Assembly: GCA_016280445.1 (NCBI GenBank)
Contig: JAEEGS010000074.1
Location: 1 to 51,483, forward strand
DNA length: 51,483 bases
Source: Bacteroidaceae bacterium
GTDB taxonomy: Bacteria > Bacteroidota > Bacteroidia > Bacteroidales > Bacteroidaceae
Direction of reading: 5' to 3'
Shown here: piece after piece, positions 1 through 9,027 of the stretch
How the letters are laid out: each line of letters opens with the position of its first letter
Numbering within the stretch: the first letter of the stretch is position 1
Notes under the pieces: generated by a model
Told to the model about the DNA's origin: nothing
Database searches by the model: none
What the model saw: the letters and a program-made list of their open reading frames with translations, nothing else
Translations under genes and position numbers: made by a program

Positions 1-707
1 CCGATCAGCTTACCGTTGAGCTCAGGAATAACGAGACCGATAGCCTTAGCAGCACCAGTTGAGTTAGGAACGATGTTCTGAGCACCAGCACGAGCGCGCT
101 GAACATCACCCTTGCGCTGAGGACCGTCGAGAATCATCTGGTCGCCAGTGTAAGCGTGAACGGTGGTCATGATACCGCTCTGGATAGCAGCGAAGTCGTT
201 CAGAGCCTTTGTCATAGGAGCCAAGCAGTTAGTGGTGCAAGAAGCTGCAGAAATCACTGTGTCGGCAGGAGTCAAAGTCTTGTGGTTCACGTTGTAAACG
301 ATGGTTGGGAGGTCGTTACCAGCAGGAGCAGAAATAACCACCTTCTTGGCACCAGCTGTCAAGTGAGCAGAAGCCTTCTCCTTAGAAGTATAGAAACCTG
401 TGCACTCCAGAACAACGTCAACATCCAGCTTACCCCAAGGCAGTTCAGCAGCGTTAGGAATAGCGTAGATAGTGATCTTCTTGCCATCCACTACGATGTA
501 GTCTTCACCAGCCTCTACAGTGTGCTTGTTCTCACCGAACTTGCCGCAGAAGCCACCCTGAGCTGTGTCATACTTCAGCAGGTGAGCCAACATCTTAGGG
601 CTTGTCAAGTCGTTGATAGCGACTACTTCATAACCTTCAGCCTCGAACATCTGACGGAAAGCGAGGCGACCGATACGGCCAAAGCCGTTAATTGCTACTT
701 TTGTCAT
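1..707 (-). CDS. gap: Glyceraldehyde-3-phosphate dehydrogenase, type I (partial, 3' end outside window)
   Basis: Cytosolic glycolytic enzyme that oxidises glyceraldehyde 3-phosphate to 1,3-bisphosphoglycerate with NAD. About 236 N-terminal residues are visible. They start at the ATG whose complement is 705-707 and open with the Rossmann nucleotide-binding motif [10 protein letters not shown]. The catalytic cysteine sits in SCTTNCLAP at about Cys157, where the family has it, followed by the TGDQ phosphate-binding segment. The reading frame runs through base 1, so roughly the last 100 residues lie outside the window. A 110-bp AT-rich leader separates the start from a TAnnTTTG-type -7 box (818-825), which suggests its own strong promoter. 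Family assignment is secure. Confidence 0.97.
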   Translation of the reverse strand, partial: MTKVAINGFGRIGRLAFRQMFEAEGYEVVAINDLTSPKMLAHLLKYDTAQGGFCGKFGENKHTVEAGEDYIVVDGKKITIYAIPNAAELPWGKLDVDVVLECTGFYTSKEKASAHLTAGAKKVVISAPAGNDLPTIVYNVNHKTLTPADTVISAASCTTNCLAPMTKALNDFAAIQSGIMTTVHAYTGDQMILDGPQRKGDVQRARAGAQNIVPNSTGAAKAIGLVIPELNGKLI

Positions 708-817
708 TGATTTAATAATTTAAAGTTAATACTAACTATGTTATAATTGCGTGTATTATAGTTGTGAAAAAGAGTTGAAAATGCTCTCTCGAAGAGTCAA
801 CTCTGTCTTAACGAGTG

Positions 818-825
818 CAAAGGTA
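818..825 (-). promoter_or_regulatory. Bacteroidota -7 box (TACCTTTG) for gap
   Basis: On the minus strand this reads TACCTTTG, a perfect match to the Bacteroidota TAnnTTTG -7 element, about 110 bp upstream of the gap start. No good TTG -33 element is seen 19-21 bp further out, so the call rests on the -7 box and its position. Confidence 0.5.
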
Positions 826-944
826 AGAAATAAATCATAAATTGGAGTGAGGATTTGGAAATTATTTTCTTATCGGAGAGTTATTTTTTAACTTTTCATT
901 CAAAAACACACTCAGAATGGCAACAAATATGTACCTTTGACTAT

Positions 945-1023
945 GTCGAAGGTGCTCTCGCTCGACAATATAAACGAAAAAAGATGTTTTCCTTTGTATT
1001 GTGCTCACTTAATCGTACCTTTG
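945..1023 (+). repeat. Structured intergenic element, copy A, carrying the abc-F promoter
   Basis: The element begins with an inverted repeat GTCGA (945-949) / TCGAC (962-966) around a 12-nt loop and ends in GTGCTCACTTAATCG followed by TACCTTTG. A second, more decayed copy lies at 16908-16974 with the same loop length and a compensatory change in the stem (GCCGA/TCGGC). The rest of the 708-1058 spacer holds only the two divergent promoters and AT-rich sequence; an extra TACCTTTG at 932-939 has no -33 partner. Confidence 0.6.
994..1023 (+). promoter_or_regulatory. Promoter for the ABC-F gene
   Basis: TTG at 994-996, a 19-nt spacer, then TACCTTTG at 1016-1023 match the Bacteroidota -33/-7 consensus. 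Transcription would start near 1030, leaving a leader of about 30 nt before the ATG at 1059. Confidence 0.75.
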
Positions 1024-1055
1024 CACCCTGAAAACGAATTAAAGGTAAAAAGTAA

Positions 1056-2669
<1,614 letters not shown>

Positions 2670-2689
2670 AGAGAAATTATATAAGATAA

Positions 2690-2725
2690 AAAAGGCGTTG
2701 TGTCGGATTGTGCACAACGCCTTTT
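2690..2725. terminator. Bidirectional terminator between abc-F and nhaC
   Basis: A perfect 13-bp stem AAAAGGCGTTGTG (2690-2702) / CACAACGCCTTTT (2713-2725) with a 10-nt loop lies between convergent genes. A-rich and T-rich flanks make it usable from both strands. Confidence 0.88.
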
Positions 2726-2726
2726 C

Positions 2727-4193
2727 TTATGCTTTCTGCTGACAGGGAATCCTTTTGATTTTCCATCCGATGGCAGCGACAAGCAAGGTCATCAGAGGGC
2801 TGATGAGGTTGAAGAAGCAATAGGGAAGATAGGTTAGGGTGGGCACACCAAGCACGGCGGCTTGAGTCATTCCGCAGGTGTTCCACGGAATGAGCACAGA
2901 CGTGACGGTGGCCACATCTTCGGCCGTTCGGCTCAACAGGCGCGATTCGTAACCTTGCTGGCGGTATGCGTCTTTATACATATCGGCGGTGAGAACGATG
3001 GAGATGAACTGGTCGCCTGTGGTGAGGTTGAGAAAGAGGCCTGTGCTCGCAGTTGTGGCCACAAGGCTGAAACGGGTGCGGGCAAAGCGGATGATGACAC
3101 GGGTCAGACTTTCTATCATGCCGCTGCTCACCATTGATGCGCCAAAACACATAGCACAGAGGATGAGCCAAATGGTGTTGAGCATCCCTGCCATTCCTCC
3201 TGTGGAAATCAAGTCGTTGAGTGCGGCATTTCCCGTATCGACAGCAGTGGCGCCATAATAGGTGATGGCCAACCCGCACACCAGAGAGGCAGGAGCGGAC
3301 AGGGTGTCGTTGTCGGCAATCTGCGTGAGGATGTGGGGTTGCAGAATGAGGGCACAGATGCCTGCCATGATGGCCGACACAAAGAGGGTGATGACGGAAG
3401 GTGCGCGCTTGGCGATGAGAATGCCCGTGAGAAGTGGCACCAAAAGTGTCCACAGGGAGATGTTGAAGGTGTGGGAAAGGCCTTCCGTGTATTGTGCCAC
3501 TTTCAGTTCCACGTTGGAACCATAGCCCCAACCTGCTATCAGGAAAATGATGAGCGTGATGGTGAAAGTGGGCACTGTGGTGTACATCATGTATCGGATA
3601 TGCACAAACAGGTCGGTGCCTGTGGCTGAAGATGCCAGAATCGTCGTGTCGCTGAGAGGAGACATCTTGTCGCCAAAATAAGCGCCAGAGATGATGGCGC
3701 CAGCCGTCCAGGCCGTGCTGATGCCCAAAGCTTCGCTGATGCCAAGAAGAGCCACGCCCATCGTGGCGATGGTTGTCCACGAACTCCCCGAAAGAAGCGA
3801 CACCAACGCGCAGATGAAACAGGCGCACACAAGGAAGAACTGAGGTGACATGATTTGCACGCCATAATAAATGAGTGTGGGTACGACACCACTAATCATC
3901 CACGACCCCGACAACATGCCTACGGCCAAGAGAATGAGGAGCGTGACGGCTACATCGCCGATGGTTTTTGCGATGCGCTCCTCGAACTTCTTCCATGAGA
4001 TTTTATAGACAATCATAGAGATGGCCACACATACGCTTGTGCCCAGAATGAGGGCTATCTGACTGCCGCCGGAAAGAGAATCGCTCCCGAAAAGATAGAT
4101 GACAGACGCTAAAAGTCCTATCAGCACAACGATGGGTATGCTGGCTACAAGGGGGTGGGGAAGTCTTGTTTGTGTCGATGCTTTCTCTTTCAT
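2727..4193 (-). CDS. nhaC: Na+/H+ antiporter, NhaC family
   Basis: Inner-membrane secondary transporter that exchanges sodium for protons. The 488-residue protein is a run of hydrophobic segments. It carries the family-typical stretches LLSGSSWTTIATMG (around 155-170) and GAYFGDKMSPLSDTT, where polar and acidic residues sit inside a membrane region. It begins 13 bp after the lytic transglycosylase stop and is the last gene of a minus-strand run that starts with the TPR lipoprotein. It ends against the bidirectional hairpin at 2690-2725. Substrate (Na+ alone, or malate/lactate-coupled as in some relatives) cannot be settled from the sequence. Confidence 0.9.
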   Translation of the reverse strand: MKEKASTQTRLPHPLVASIPIVVLIGLLASVIYLFGSDSLSGGSQIALILGTSVCVAISMIVYKISWKKFEERIAKTIGDVAVTLLILLAVGMLSGSWMISGVVPTLIYYGVQIMSPQFFLVCACFICALVSLLSGSSWTTIATMGVALLGISEALGISTAWTAGAIISGAYFGDKMSPLSDTTILASSATGTDLFVHIRYMMYTTVPTFTITLIIFLIAGWGYGSNVELKVAQYTEGLSHTFNISLWTLLVPLLTGILIAKRAPSVITLFVSAIMAGICALILQPHILTQIADNDTLSAPASLVCGLAITYYGATAVDTGNAALNDLISTGGMAGMLNTIWLILCAMCFGASMVSSGMIESLTRVIIRFARTRFSLVATTASTGLFLNLTTGDQFISIVLTADMYKDAYRQQGYESRLLSRTAEDVATVTSVLIPWNTCGMTQAAVLGVPTLTYLPYCFFNLISPLMTLLVAAIGWKIKRIPCQQKA

Positions 4194-4206
4194 AAAACGA
4201 TGCTCG

Positions 4207-5400
4207 TTATTTGATTTTTTTCTTGTATTCGCTCCATCGGGTGCGGATGCTGTTCACGTAGTTATAGGTTTCGCTGCCCCTGAAGTAGCCGTGCTTCACT
4301 TCTGGCTGGTTGTAATATGCAGGGTCGCTCATCTTCAGCACGAAGGCATCTACATTGCCGAGCCACACATCCGGGTTCTTCCCGTATTTCTTTGCCAGCG
4401 TACGTGCATCGTCCAAATGCCCGGAACCAGCATTGTAGGCAGCCAAGATGAAGTTCAGGCGTTCGTCCTTGTTGGCGATGGAAGCATAGCGCTTGTTGAG
4501 TTTGTTGATGACCTTGCTGGCACCTTGCACGTTGCTGCTGGGGTTAAACACTTCTGATTGGGAAACACCCACGTCTTTGGCGGTTGACGGCATCAACTGC
4601 ATCAAGCCCATTGCACCCATGTGGGAAACGGCTTGCGGGTCGAACGAGGATTCCTGATAGGCTTGTGCAGCCATCAGGCGCCAATCCCATCCGCACTGGA
4701 TGGCATATTGCTTGAAGATGTGGTCATAGACGGAAATCTCTCCCTTGGCGGCATTGAGGATGGGCGATGAAACCTTGCGTCGTGGTGTGTAGGTGCGTCC
4801 GCCGCTCGATTTGATGCGGATGGTCGTGTAGTCGAAGAAGTCTTTCTGATGGGTGCTCATCCATTGAGAAAGGGAAGCCGTCAATAATGGAGAATCCTTG
4901 CGTACTCCCCATGTGGCATGTTGGCGTGGACGAAGCGAGTCATCTTTGCGTTGACGCGAAACGCTGTCCATGAAGGTGGTCAACTCCGTTTCTCCCACAA
5001 AGTTCACCTGAGTGAGCAGTGAATCGACGATGTCCAACTGGCAAGCAATGAAATCGCCCTCTCCTTCCTTGAGTTTCCGAATCAAATCCCTTTGATTTCG
5101 AGATATATCCACTCGGATACTTACACCAATACTTTTGGCGTATTCTCGTGCTATCATGAATTGGAGGCCAAAGTCTTCGCTTCTGAACTCGAAGTAACTT
5201 TCAGGGCCATAGAGGGTGAGTACGATGAGTTCGCCATTCTGCTGAATGTCGGGAAGGTCGAAATGGGGATTGCTGTTGGTGGAGGCTGATGCGTATGGGG
5301 ATTTTTCTCCTGCATTGTCCGTCTTGGGTTGATTACAGGAGGTGAACAAAAAACAATGGACAATGAACAATTGCACTAACGCGATATGGAGATATCGCAT
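4207..5400 (-). CDS. MltF-like lytic transglycosylase lipoprotein
   Basis: Cleaves peptidoglycan glycan strands from the periplasmic face of a membrane. The start chosen is the ATG at 5398-5400, which gives MRYLHIALVQLF and a lipobox FTSC; the nine residues of the longer frame (to 5427) are encoded by an intergenic repeat. After the lipidated Cys comes a solute-binding-protein-3-like domain (roughly residues 50-220). The C-terminal SLT domain has the catalytic glutamate in AYQESSFDPQAVS, then GAMGLMQLMPSTA and LAAYNAGSGH, all classic family 1 motifs. Domain order matches E. coli MltF. It lies between a small basic protein and nhaC in one apparent operon. A nested stem-loop overlaps its start. 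Confidence 0.93.
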   Translation of the reverse strand: MRYLHIALVQLFIVHCFLFTSCNQPKTDNAGEKSPYASASTNSNPHFDLPDIQQNGELIVLTLYGPESYFEFRSEDFGLQFMIAREYAKSIGVSIRVDISRNQRDLIRKLKEGEGDFIACQLDIVDSLLTQVNFVGETELTTFMDSVSRQRKDDSLRPRQHATWGVRKDSPLLTASLSQWMSTHQKDFFDYTTIRIKSSGGRTYTPRRKVSSPILNAAKGEISVYDHIFKQYAIQCGWDWRLMAAQAYQESSFDPQAVSHMGAMGLMQLMPSTAKDVGVSQSEVFNPSSNVQGASKVINKLNKRYASIANKDERLNFILAAYNAGSGHLDDARTLAKKYGKNPDVWLGNVDAFVLKMSDPAYYNQPEVKHGYFRGSETYNYVNSIRTRWSEYKKKIK

Positions 5401-5430
5401 CGTTGTCTTGAATTGTCCATTATCCATTGT
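5353..5430. repeat. Nested inverted repeats over the mltF start
   Basis: The outer arms are 5353-5372 and 5411-5430, 20 nt each with two mismatches. Inside them is a perfect GCGATAT / ATATCGC palindrome (5381-5387 and 5392-5398) that touches the ATG at 5398-5400. The outer arms are built from the ACAATGGACAATG-type short repeat seen in Bacteroidales spacers. Confidence 0.7.
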
Positions 5431-5443
5431 TGACAGATGATTC

Positions 5444-5653
5444 TCAACCTTTGCGTTGGGAGGCGCGGTTCTTCACGCGTTGGCGTATTTCTGCCTTGTG
5501 TTTGGCAGCACCCGACTTGTGGGAACCTGTCTGATAGGCTTTCTTGCGGGCTTTCGTCTTGACCTTGTTGGGGTCTTCCTTCTTCTCGCCTTTTGCCTTC
5601 GCAAAGTTGATGCCATTCATGATGGCATATTGGATTTCGTTGTCTGAAGCCAT
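5444..5653 (-). CDS. Small basic protein of unknown function
   Basis: Not recognised. It has 69 residues with no signal peptide or membrane segment. The N-terminal third (MASDNEIQYAIMNGINFAKA) looks like an amphipathic helix. The remainder is very rich in Lys, Arg, Gln and Ser (KTKARKKAYQ, RQRVKNRASQRKG), so nucleic-acid or ribosome binding is possible but only inferred. It starts 3 bp after the formyltransferase stop and is followed 43 bp later by mltF in the same direction, which supports it being translated. The opposite-strand ORF over the same bases lacks such context. Confidence 0.6.
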   Translation of the reverse strand: MASDNEIQYAIMNGINFAKAKGEKKEDPNKVKTKARKKAYQTGSHKSGAAKHKAEIRQRVKNRASQRKG

Positions 5654-5656
5654 TTT

Positions 5657-6838
5657 TTAATGATGGAAGAGGCGGATGCCTGTGAATGCCATAGCGATGC
5701 CGTATTTGTTGCAGGTCTCGATGACATTGTCGTCACGAACGGAACCACCTGCCTGTGCGATGTACTGCACACCGCTCTTGTGAGCACGCTCAATGTTGTC
5801 GCCAAAGGGGAAGAATGCGTCGGAACCGAGGCATACGTTGGTGTTCTTGGCCAACCAAGCCTTCTTCTCCTCAGCGGTGAGTGGCTCAGGCTTCTCTGTG
5901 AAGAAGTTCTGCCAGGTGCCCTCACGCAACACATCTTCATATTCGTCGCCAATATACACATCGATGGTGTTGTCGCGGTCAGCACGGCGGATGTCGCTCT
6001 TGAAGGGGAGTGCCAGCACTTTCGGGCATTGGCGCAACCACCAGATGTCAGCCTTGTTGCCAGCCAGACGGGTGCAATGGATGCGGCTCTGCTGTCCGGC
6101 ACCGATGCCGATAGCCTGTCCGTCTTTCACATAACAAACAGAGTTCGACTGGGTGTACTTCAACGTGATGAGCGCAATCTTGAGGTCACGCTTTGTGTCG
6201 GCAGGAATGTCCTTATTGTCCGTTGGGATGTTCTCGAAGAGGTTGTCGCCCGTCAGGTCAATCTCGTTGCGTCCCTGTTCGAATGTGATGCCAAACACTT
6301 GCTTCCGCTCGATGGGTGCTGGAGTGTAGTTAGGATCCATCTTGATGACACAATAGGTGCCGTTACGCTTTGCCTTCAGAATCTCCAAAGCCTCGGGCGT
6401 GTAATCAGGGGCGATGATGCCGTCGCTCACCTCACGCTTGATGAGGGTTGCTGTAGCCTCGTCGCAAGTGTCGGATAAAGCGATGAAGTCACCAAAAGAA
6501 GACATGCGGTCAGCACCACGGGCACGAGCATAAGCCGTAGCGATGGGGGTGAGTGGAATCTTGACATCGTCGACGAAGTAAATCTTCTTCAACGTGTCGC
6601 TGAGAGGAGCACCTACCGCAGCACCAGCAGGGCTGACGTGTTTGAACGATGCAGCAGAAGGCATGCCTGTTGCAGCCTTGAGTTCCTTGACCAATTGCCA
6701 ACTGTTGAAGGCGTCGAGCAGATTGATGTAACCTGGGCGGCCATTAAGAACCTCGATAGGGAGTTCGCCGTCCTCCATGTAGACGCGTGATGGCTTTTGA
6801 TTGGGGTTGCAGCCATACTTCAATGCTAATTCATTCAT
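5657..6838 (-). CDS. Stand-alone AICAR formyltransferase domain (PurH C-terminal homologue)
   Basis: Predicted to transfer a formyl group from 10-formyl-THF to AICAR, the penultimate step of IMP synthesis. It aligns with the C-terminal AICARFT half of PurH: the active-site Lys-His pair is in SFKHVSPAGAA near residue 66, followed by DTCDEATATLIKREVSDG, YTQSNSVCYVKDGQAIGIG with the substrate-binding region GAGQQSRIHCTRLAG, and the C-terminal SDAFFPF and GGSVRDDNVI. The N-terminal IMP cyclohydrolase half of classic PurH is absent. At 393 aa it matches the separate AICARFT type (called PurV in some literature) rather than the roughly 500-aa bifunctional enzyme. A full purH may exist elsewhere. 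It sits 15 bp downstream of a TPR lipoprotein. Confidence 0.9.
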   Translation of the reverse strand: MNELALKYGCNPNQKPSRVYMEDGELPIEVLNGRPGYINLLDAFNSWQLVKELKAATGMPSAASFKHVSPAGAAVGAPLSDTLKKIYFVDDVKIPLTPIATAYARARGADRMSSFGDFIALSDTCDEATATLIKREVSDGIIAPDYTPEALEILKAKRNGTYCVIKMDPNYTPAPIERKQVFGITFEQGRNEIDLTGDNLFENIPTDNKDIPADTKRDLKIALITLKYTQSNSVCYVKDGQAIGIGAGQQSRIHCTRLAGNKADIWWLRQCPKVLALPFKSDIRRADRDNTIDVYIGDEYEDVLREGTWQNFFTEKPEPLTAEEKKAWLAKNTNVCLGSDAFFPFGDNIERAHKSGVQYIAQAGGSVRDDNVIETCNKYGIAMAFTGIRLFHH

Positions 6839-6853
6839 AGGTGTATCTCTGTT

Positions 6854-7873
6854 TTAAATTTTATTTTGGTACTGATTCCAGTGTTTCATCATTTCGGGGG
6901 TTCCCCAGGCATCGTAGAGGGAATCTATTCGAGGCAGCAACTCTTTCAGTTCATCCCATCTCTCTGCCTTTTCCAGATAGGTGGTGCGTTCCAGAATGCC
7001 CACTCCTGTCTCTGCATAATCCAACTCCAGGGCTTTCTGATAGGCCTTGTTGGCTTCCTGTGGTTGTCCTGTGCTGACCAGCACGATGGCTTTCTGTATG
7101 GCCAATCCTCCGATGTAATTTTCCCGTTGTGCTTTTGTGCATTCGGGCGAGGAAACAAGTTCTGCCACCGCTTCTTCAGCCTCTTCAAGCCATGCTTTGG
7201 CTTTGTCATACTGCCCGGTGCTGGTGTAGGAATCCACGATGTTGTAGGCGACTCTGGCGCACATCTGCAAATTGGAGTATTTGCTGTTTGCGGCAGCAAT
7301 CTGTTTCGTGGTGATGTAGGCCATGCTGAATGACTGTTCAGCCTCGTCAATCTTTCCCAACTGCATTTCGCAATAGCCTTTGTCGTGCAACAGGATGGCT
7401 ATCCAATGTCTTCCCGTTTGGCTTGAGTCGTTCAGTGCCACATCATATCCTCTGATGGCCACCTCGAGAGCAAGCACGTTCTCGTTTCTTTCTGACAGCA
7501 CGGTGGAGTAGATGTCGCATGCATCGTAGAAGAACTCGAGGTTCTCATTCAGCAACGTGTCTCCCCTCAACGCCTTCTCGCACCAGTCCTCTGTTTGCCT
7601 TTTCTTCCCTAAGTGTTTGTAAGCCAAAGCGCGGAAGTAATACAGCCTTGCGGGAGTGGCAATCTGCTCCTTTTCCAAACTGTCTATGGTGGTCAATGCG
7701 GATGCTGGGTCAATGCCCATCTTGGCCATAATCAGCGAGTCTTGCTTGCTGTTTAATATAGCCAATTCCTCTTTTTCGTCTTGTACATTTGTCGTTCCGA
7801 CACATGATACAAACACGAGAGAACTTAAAAGAACCTCCGTTAAGGTTCTTGTCATATATGCCCTGTCAATCAT
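6854..7873 (-). CDS. TPR lipoprotein resembling the sensor half of TPR histidine kinases
   Basis: Exported protein with a short hydrophobic leader and a lipobox-like FVSC near residue 24, so probably membrane-anchored by lipid. The body is helical with several TPR-like stretches, for example PARLYYFRALAYKHLGKKRQTEDWCEKAL and GQYDKAKAWLEEAEEAV (parts quoted). The final segment LLPRIDSLYDAWGTPEMMKH resembles the region that precedes the transmembrane and kinase parts of Bacteroidota TPR sensor kinases, but here the protein stops. The ATG at 7873 has a purine-rich GAAGAGAAGG just upstream; an internal ATG at 7855 is an alternative. No kinase or regulator follows, so signalling function is only a guess. 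Confidence 0.75.
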   Translation of the reverse strand: MIDRAYMTRTLTEVLLSSLVFVSCVGTTNVQDEKEELAILNSKQDSLIMAKMGIDPASALTTIDSLEKEQIATPARLYYFRALAYKHLGKKRQTEDWCEKALRGDTLLNENLEFFYDACDIYSTVLSERNENVLALEVAIRGYDVALNDSSQTGRHWIAILLHDKGYCEMQLGKIDEAEQSFSMAYITTKQIAAANSKYSNLQMCARVAYNIVDSYTSTGQYDKAKAWLEEAEEAVAELVSSPECTKAQRENYIGGLAIQKAIVLVSTGQPQEANKAYQKALELDYAETGVGILERTTYLEKAERWDELKELLPRIDSLYDAWGTPEMMKHWNQYQNKI

Positions 7874-7899
7874 TTTTACCTTCTCTTCCTTGTAGGGTG

Positions 7900-7907
7900 C
7901 AAAGTTA
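7900..7907 (-). promoter_or_regulatory. -7 box (TAACTTTG) for the TPR/AICARFT/mltF/nhaC run
   Basis: Reads TAACTTTG on the minus strand, 27 bp upstream of the TPR lipoprotein start. No clear TTG is found at the expected distance. Confidence 0.5.
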
Positions 7908-7919
7908 GAAAAAAAATGG

Positions 7920-8073
7920 CAGTTGAAAGTTAGGACTTCGGAGTTTTTTTTTGAAAAAGTGGAGAGTTAGGAACAAGATGTGGTGTTTTGTCACTTTTTG
8001 TGGATAAAAAACATGAAACGATAAAAAAATTGCCTGCTCCTGATTCCAAACTCCTAACTTTTTCCTAACTTTG
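7920..8073. repeat. Degenerate AACTCCTAACT-type repeats in a divergent spacer
   Basis: The 247-bp spacer between divergent genes holds short imperfect repeats of the form AGTTAGGA (7928-7935 and 7966-7973) and, inverted, AACTCCTAACTTTTT (8049-8063) plus CCTAACTTTG (8064-8073). They are of the same type as those at 13431-13463 and 32443-32475, and merge into the promoter -7 boxes on both sides. Confidence 0.5.
8066..8073 (+). promoter_or_regulatory. -7 box (TAACTTTG) for the acidic-tail gene
   Basis: TAACTTTG lies 47 bp upstream of the ATG at 8121. The expected -33 position holds only a weak match, so confidence rests on the -7 element. Confidence 0.5.
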
Positions 8074-8120
8074 CGCCCGATTTCAGACATCAAACTACAC
8101 ATTATTATATTTATAACACA

Positions 8121-8960
8121 ATGAGACAAAAAACAAAACTTTCGCTTGACGACTTGAACAAGGGAAATGTTTGGACTGTGGCATCGAACGAACTCAGCCA
8201 AATGATTATCGACGCAAAGAAAAGACGTGACGAATTTGCTGAGAGCGAAAAACACTACATGAACATCATCAAGACGGTCTTCGACATACAGTATCTTCGT
8301 CGTGAAGACATGGAGACGGTGAATAAACTCGAGCAAATAGGCTACGAGGTGTACTCCACACCCGACGAGAATGGCAACAACGCCATCGCCATCCGCAAGC
8401 ATCCTATCAAGAAGGTGACCGACCTCACGCTGGAGAACATCCAGCATCTGACGGCAGAAGAGGTGCTCGACCTCATCGCCCACAATATGGGAACAGGTTG
8501 GAAGGGCTTGTCATTGGCCATTCAGGACATCATCGAGTCGGCCTTCTTCGTCGACTGCACCGTTATGCCCGAGAAGACGATGCGTAAGGAAGGTGGCATC
8601 ATCGACCGCCGCAAGGACGATGGTTATGAGGTGCTGGAGATTGAGCGTGGCACTTGGATTGAGGGCATCTTCATGAAACCCAAACCCAAGGTGGAGAAAG
8701 TGCATATCGACTACAGCATCGAAGACGATGAGGATGGACGCCGTCGTCGTCGCAAGAGCATCGATGCCGAAGAAGACGACTTCGTGGACGAGGAGGAAGA
8801 ACTCGAAGTAGAAGAGGAAGAGGAGGATATGGACGACGAGGAACTGAAGAAACTCGACGGAGAGGAAGATGAGGAGATTGAGGATGATGAGCCAGACGAG
8901 AACAACATCCAGATTGAAGACATCGACGTTATCGACGATATAGCCGAGGAAGAAGAATAG
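8121..8960 (+). CDS. Hypothetical protein with a highly acidic C-terminal tail
   Basis: Not recognised. It has 279 residues, no signal peptide and no membrane segment. Residues 1-205 look globular, with helical N-terminal stretches (LDDLNKGNVWTVASNELSQM) and a conserved-looking core GTGWKGLSLAIQDIIESAF. A basic patch GRRRRRKS (about 208-215) is followed by about 65 residues of almost pure Asp/Glu, which suggests a partner- or nucleic-acid-mimicking tail. It is a single-gene unit, with a -7 box at 8066-8073 upstream and a hairpin at 8994-9027 downstream. The composition makes homology searches prone to false hits, so no function is offered. Confidence 0.8.
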   Translation: MRQKTKLSLDDLNKGNVWTVASNELSQMIIDAKKRRDEFAESEKHYMNIIKTVFDIQYLRREDMETVNKLEQIGYEVYSTPDENGNNAIAIRKHPIKKVTDLTLENIQHLTAEEVLDLIAHNMGTGWKGLSLAIQDIIESAFFVDCTVMPEKTMRKEGGIIDRRKDDGYEVLEIERGTWIEGIFMKPKPKVEKVHIDYSIEDDEDGRRRRRKSIDAEEDDFVDEEEELEVEEEEEDMDDEELKKLDGEEDEEIEDDEPDENNIQIEDIDVIDDIAEEEE

Positions 8961-8993
8961 CAATGCCAGTGGCAGAGCGGAACTCTGAATGAA

Positions 8994-9027
8994 GAAGGGG
9001 CAGGATTATAAAAATCCTTGCCCCTTC
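8994..9027. terminator. Bidirectional hairpin between convergent genes
   Basis: GAAGGGGCAGGAT (8994-9006) pairs with ATCCTTGCCCCTTC (9014-9027) with one bulged base. The minus-strand nitroreductase stop codon (9006-9008) lies within it. Position between two convergent genes supports a terminator. Confidence 0.7.

Noticed and set aside
932-939. Second TACCTTTG upstream of the ABC-F gene
   Set aside because: Perfect -7 match but no TTG at -33, and it lies 127 bp from the start with a better promoter closer.
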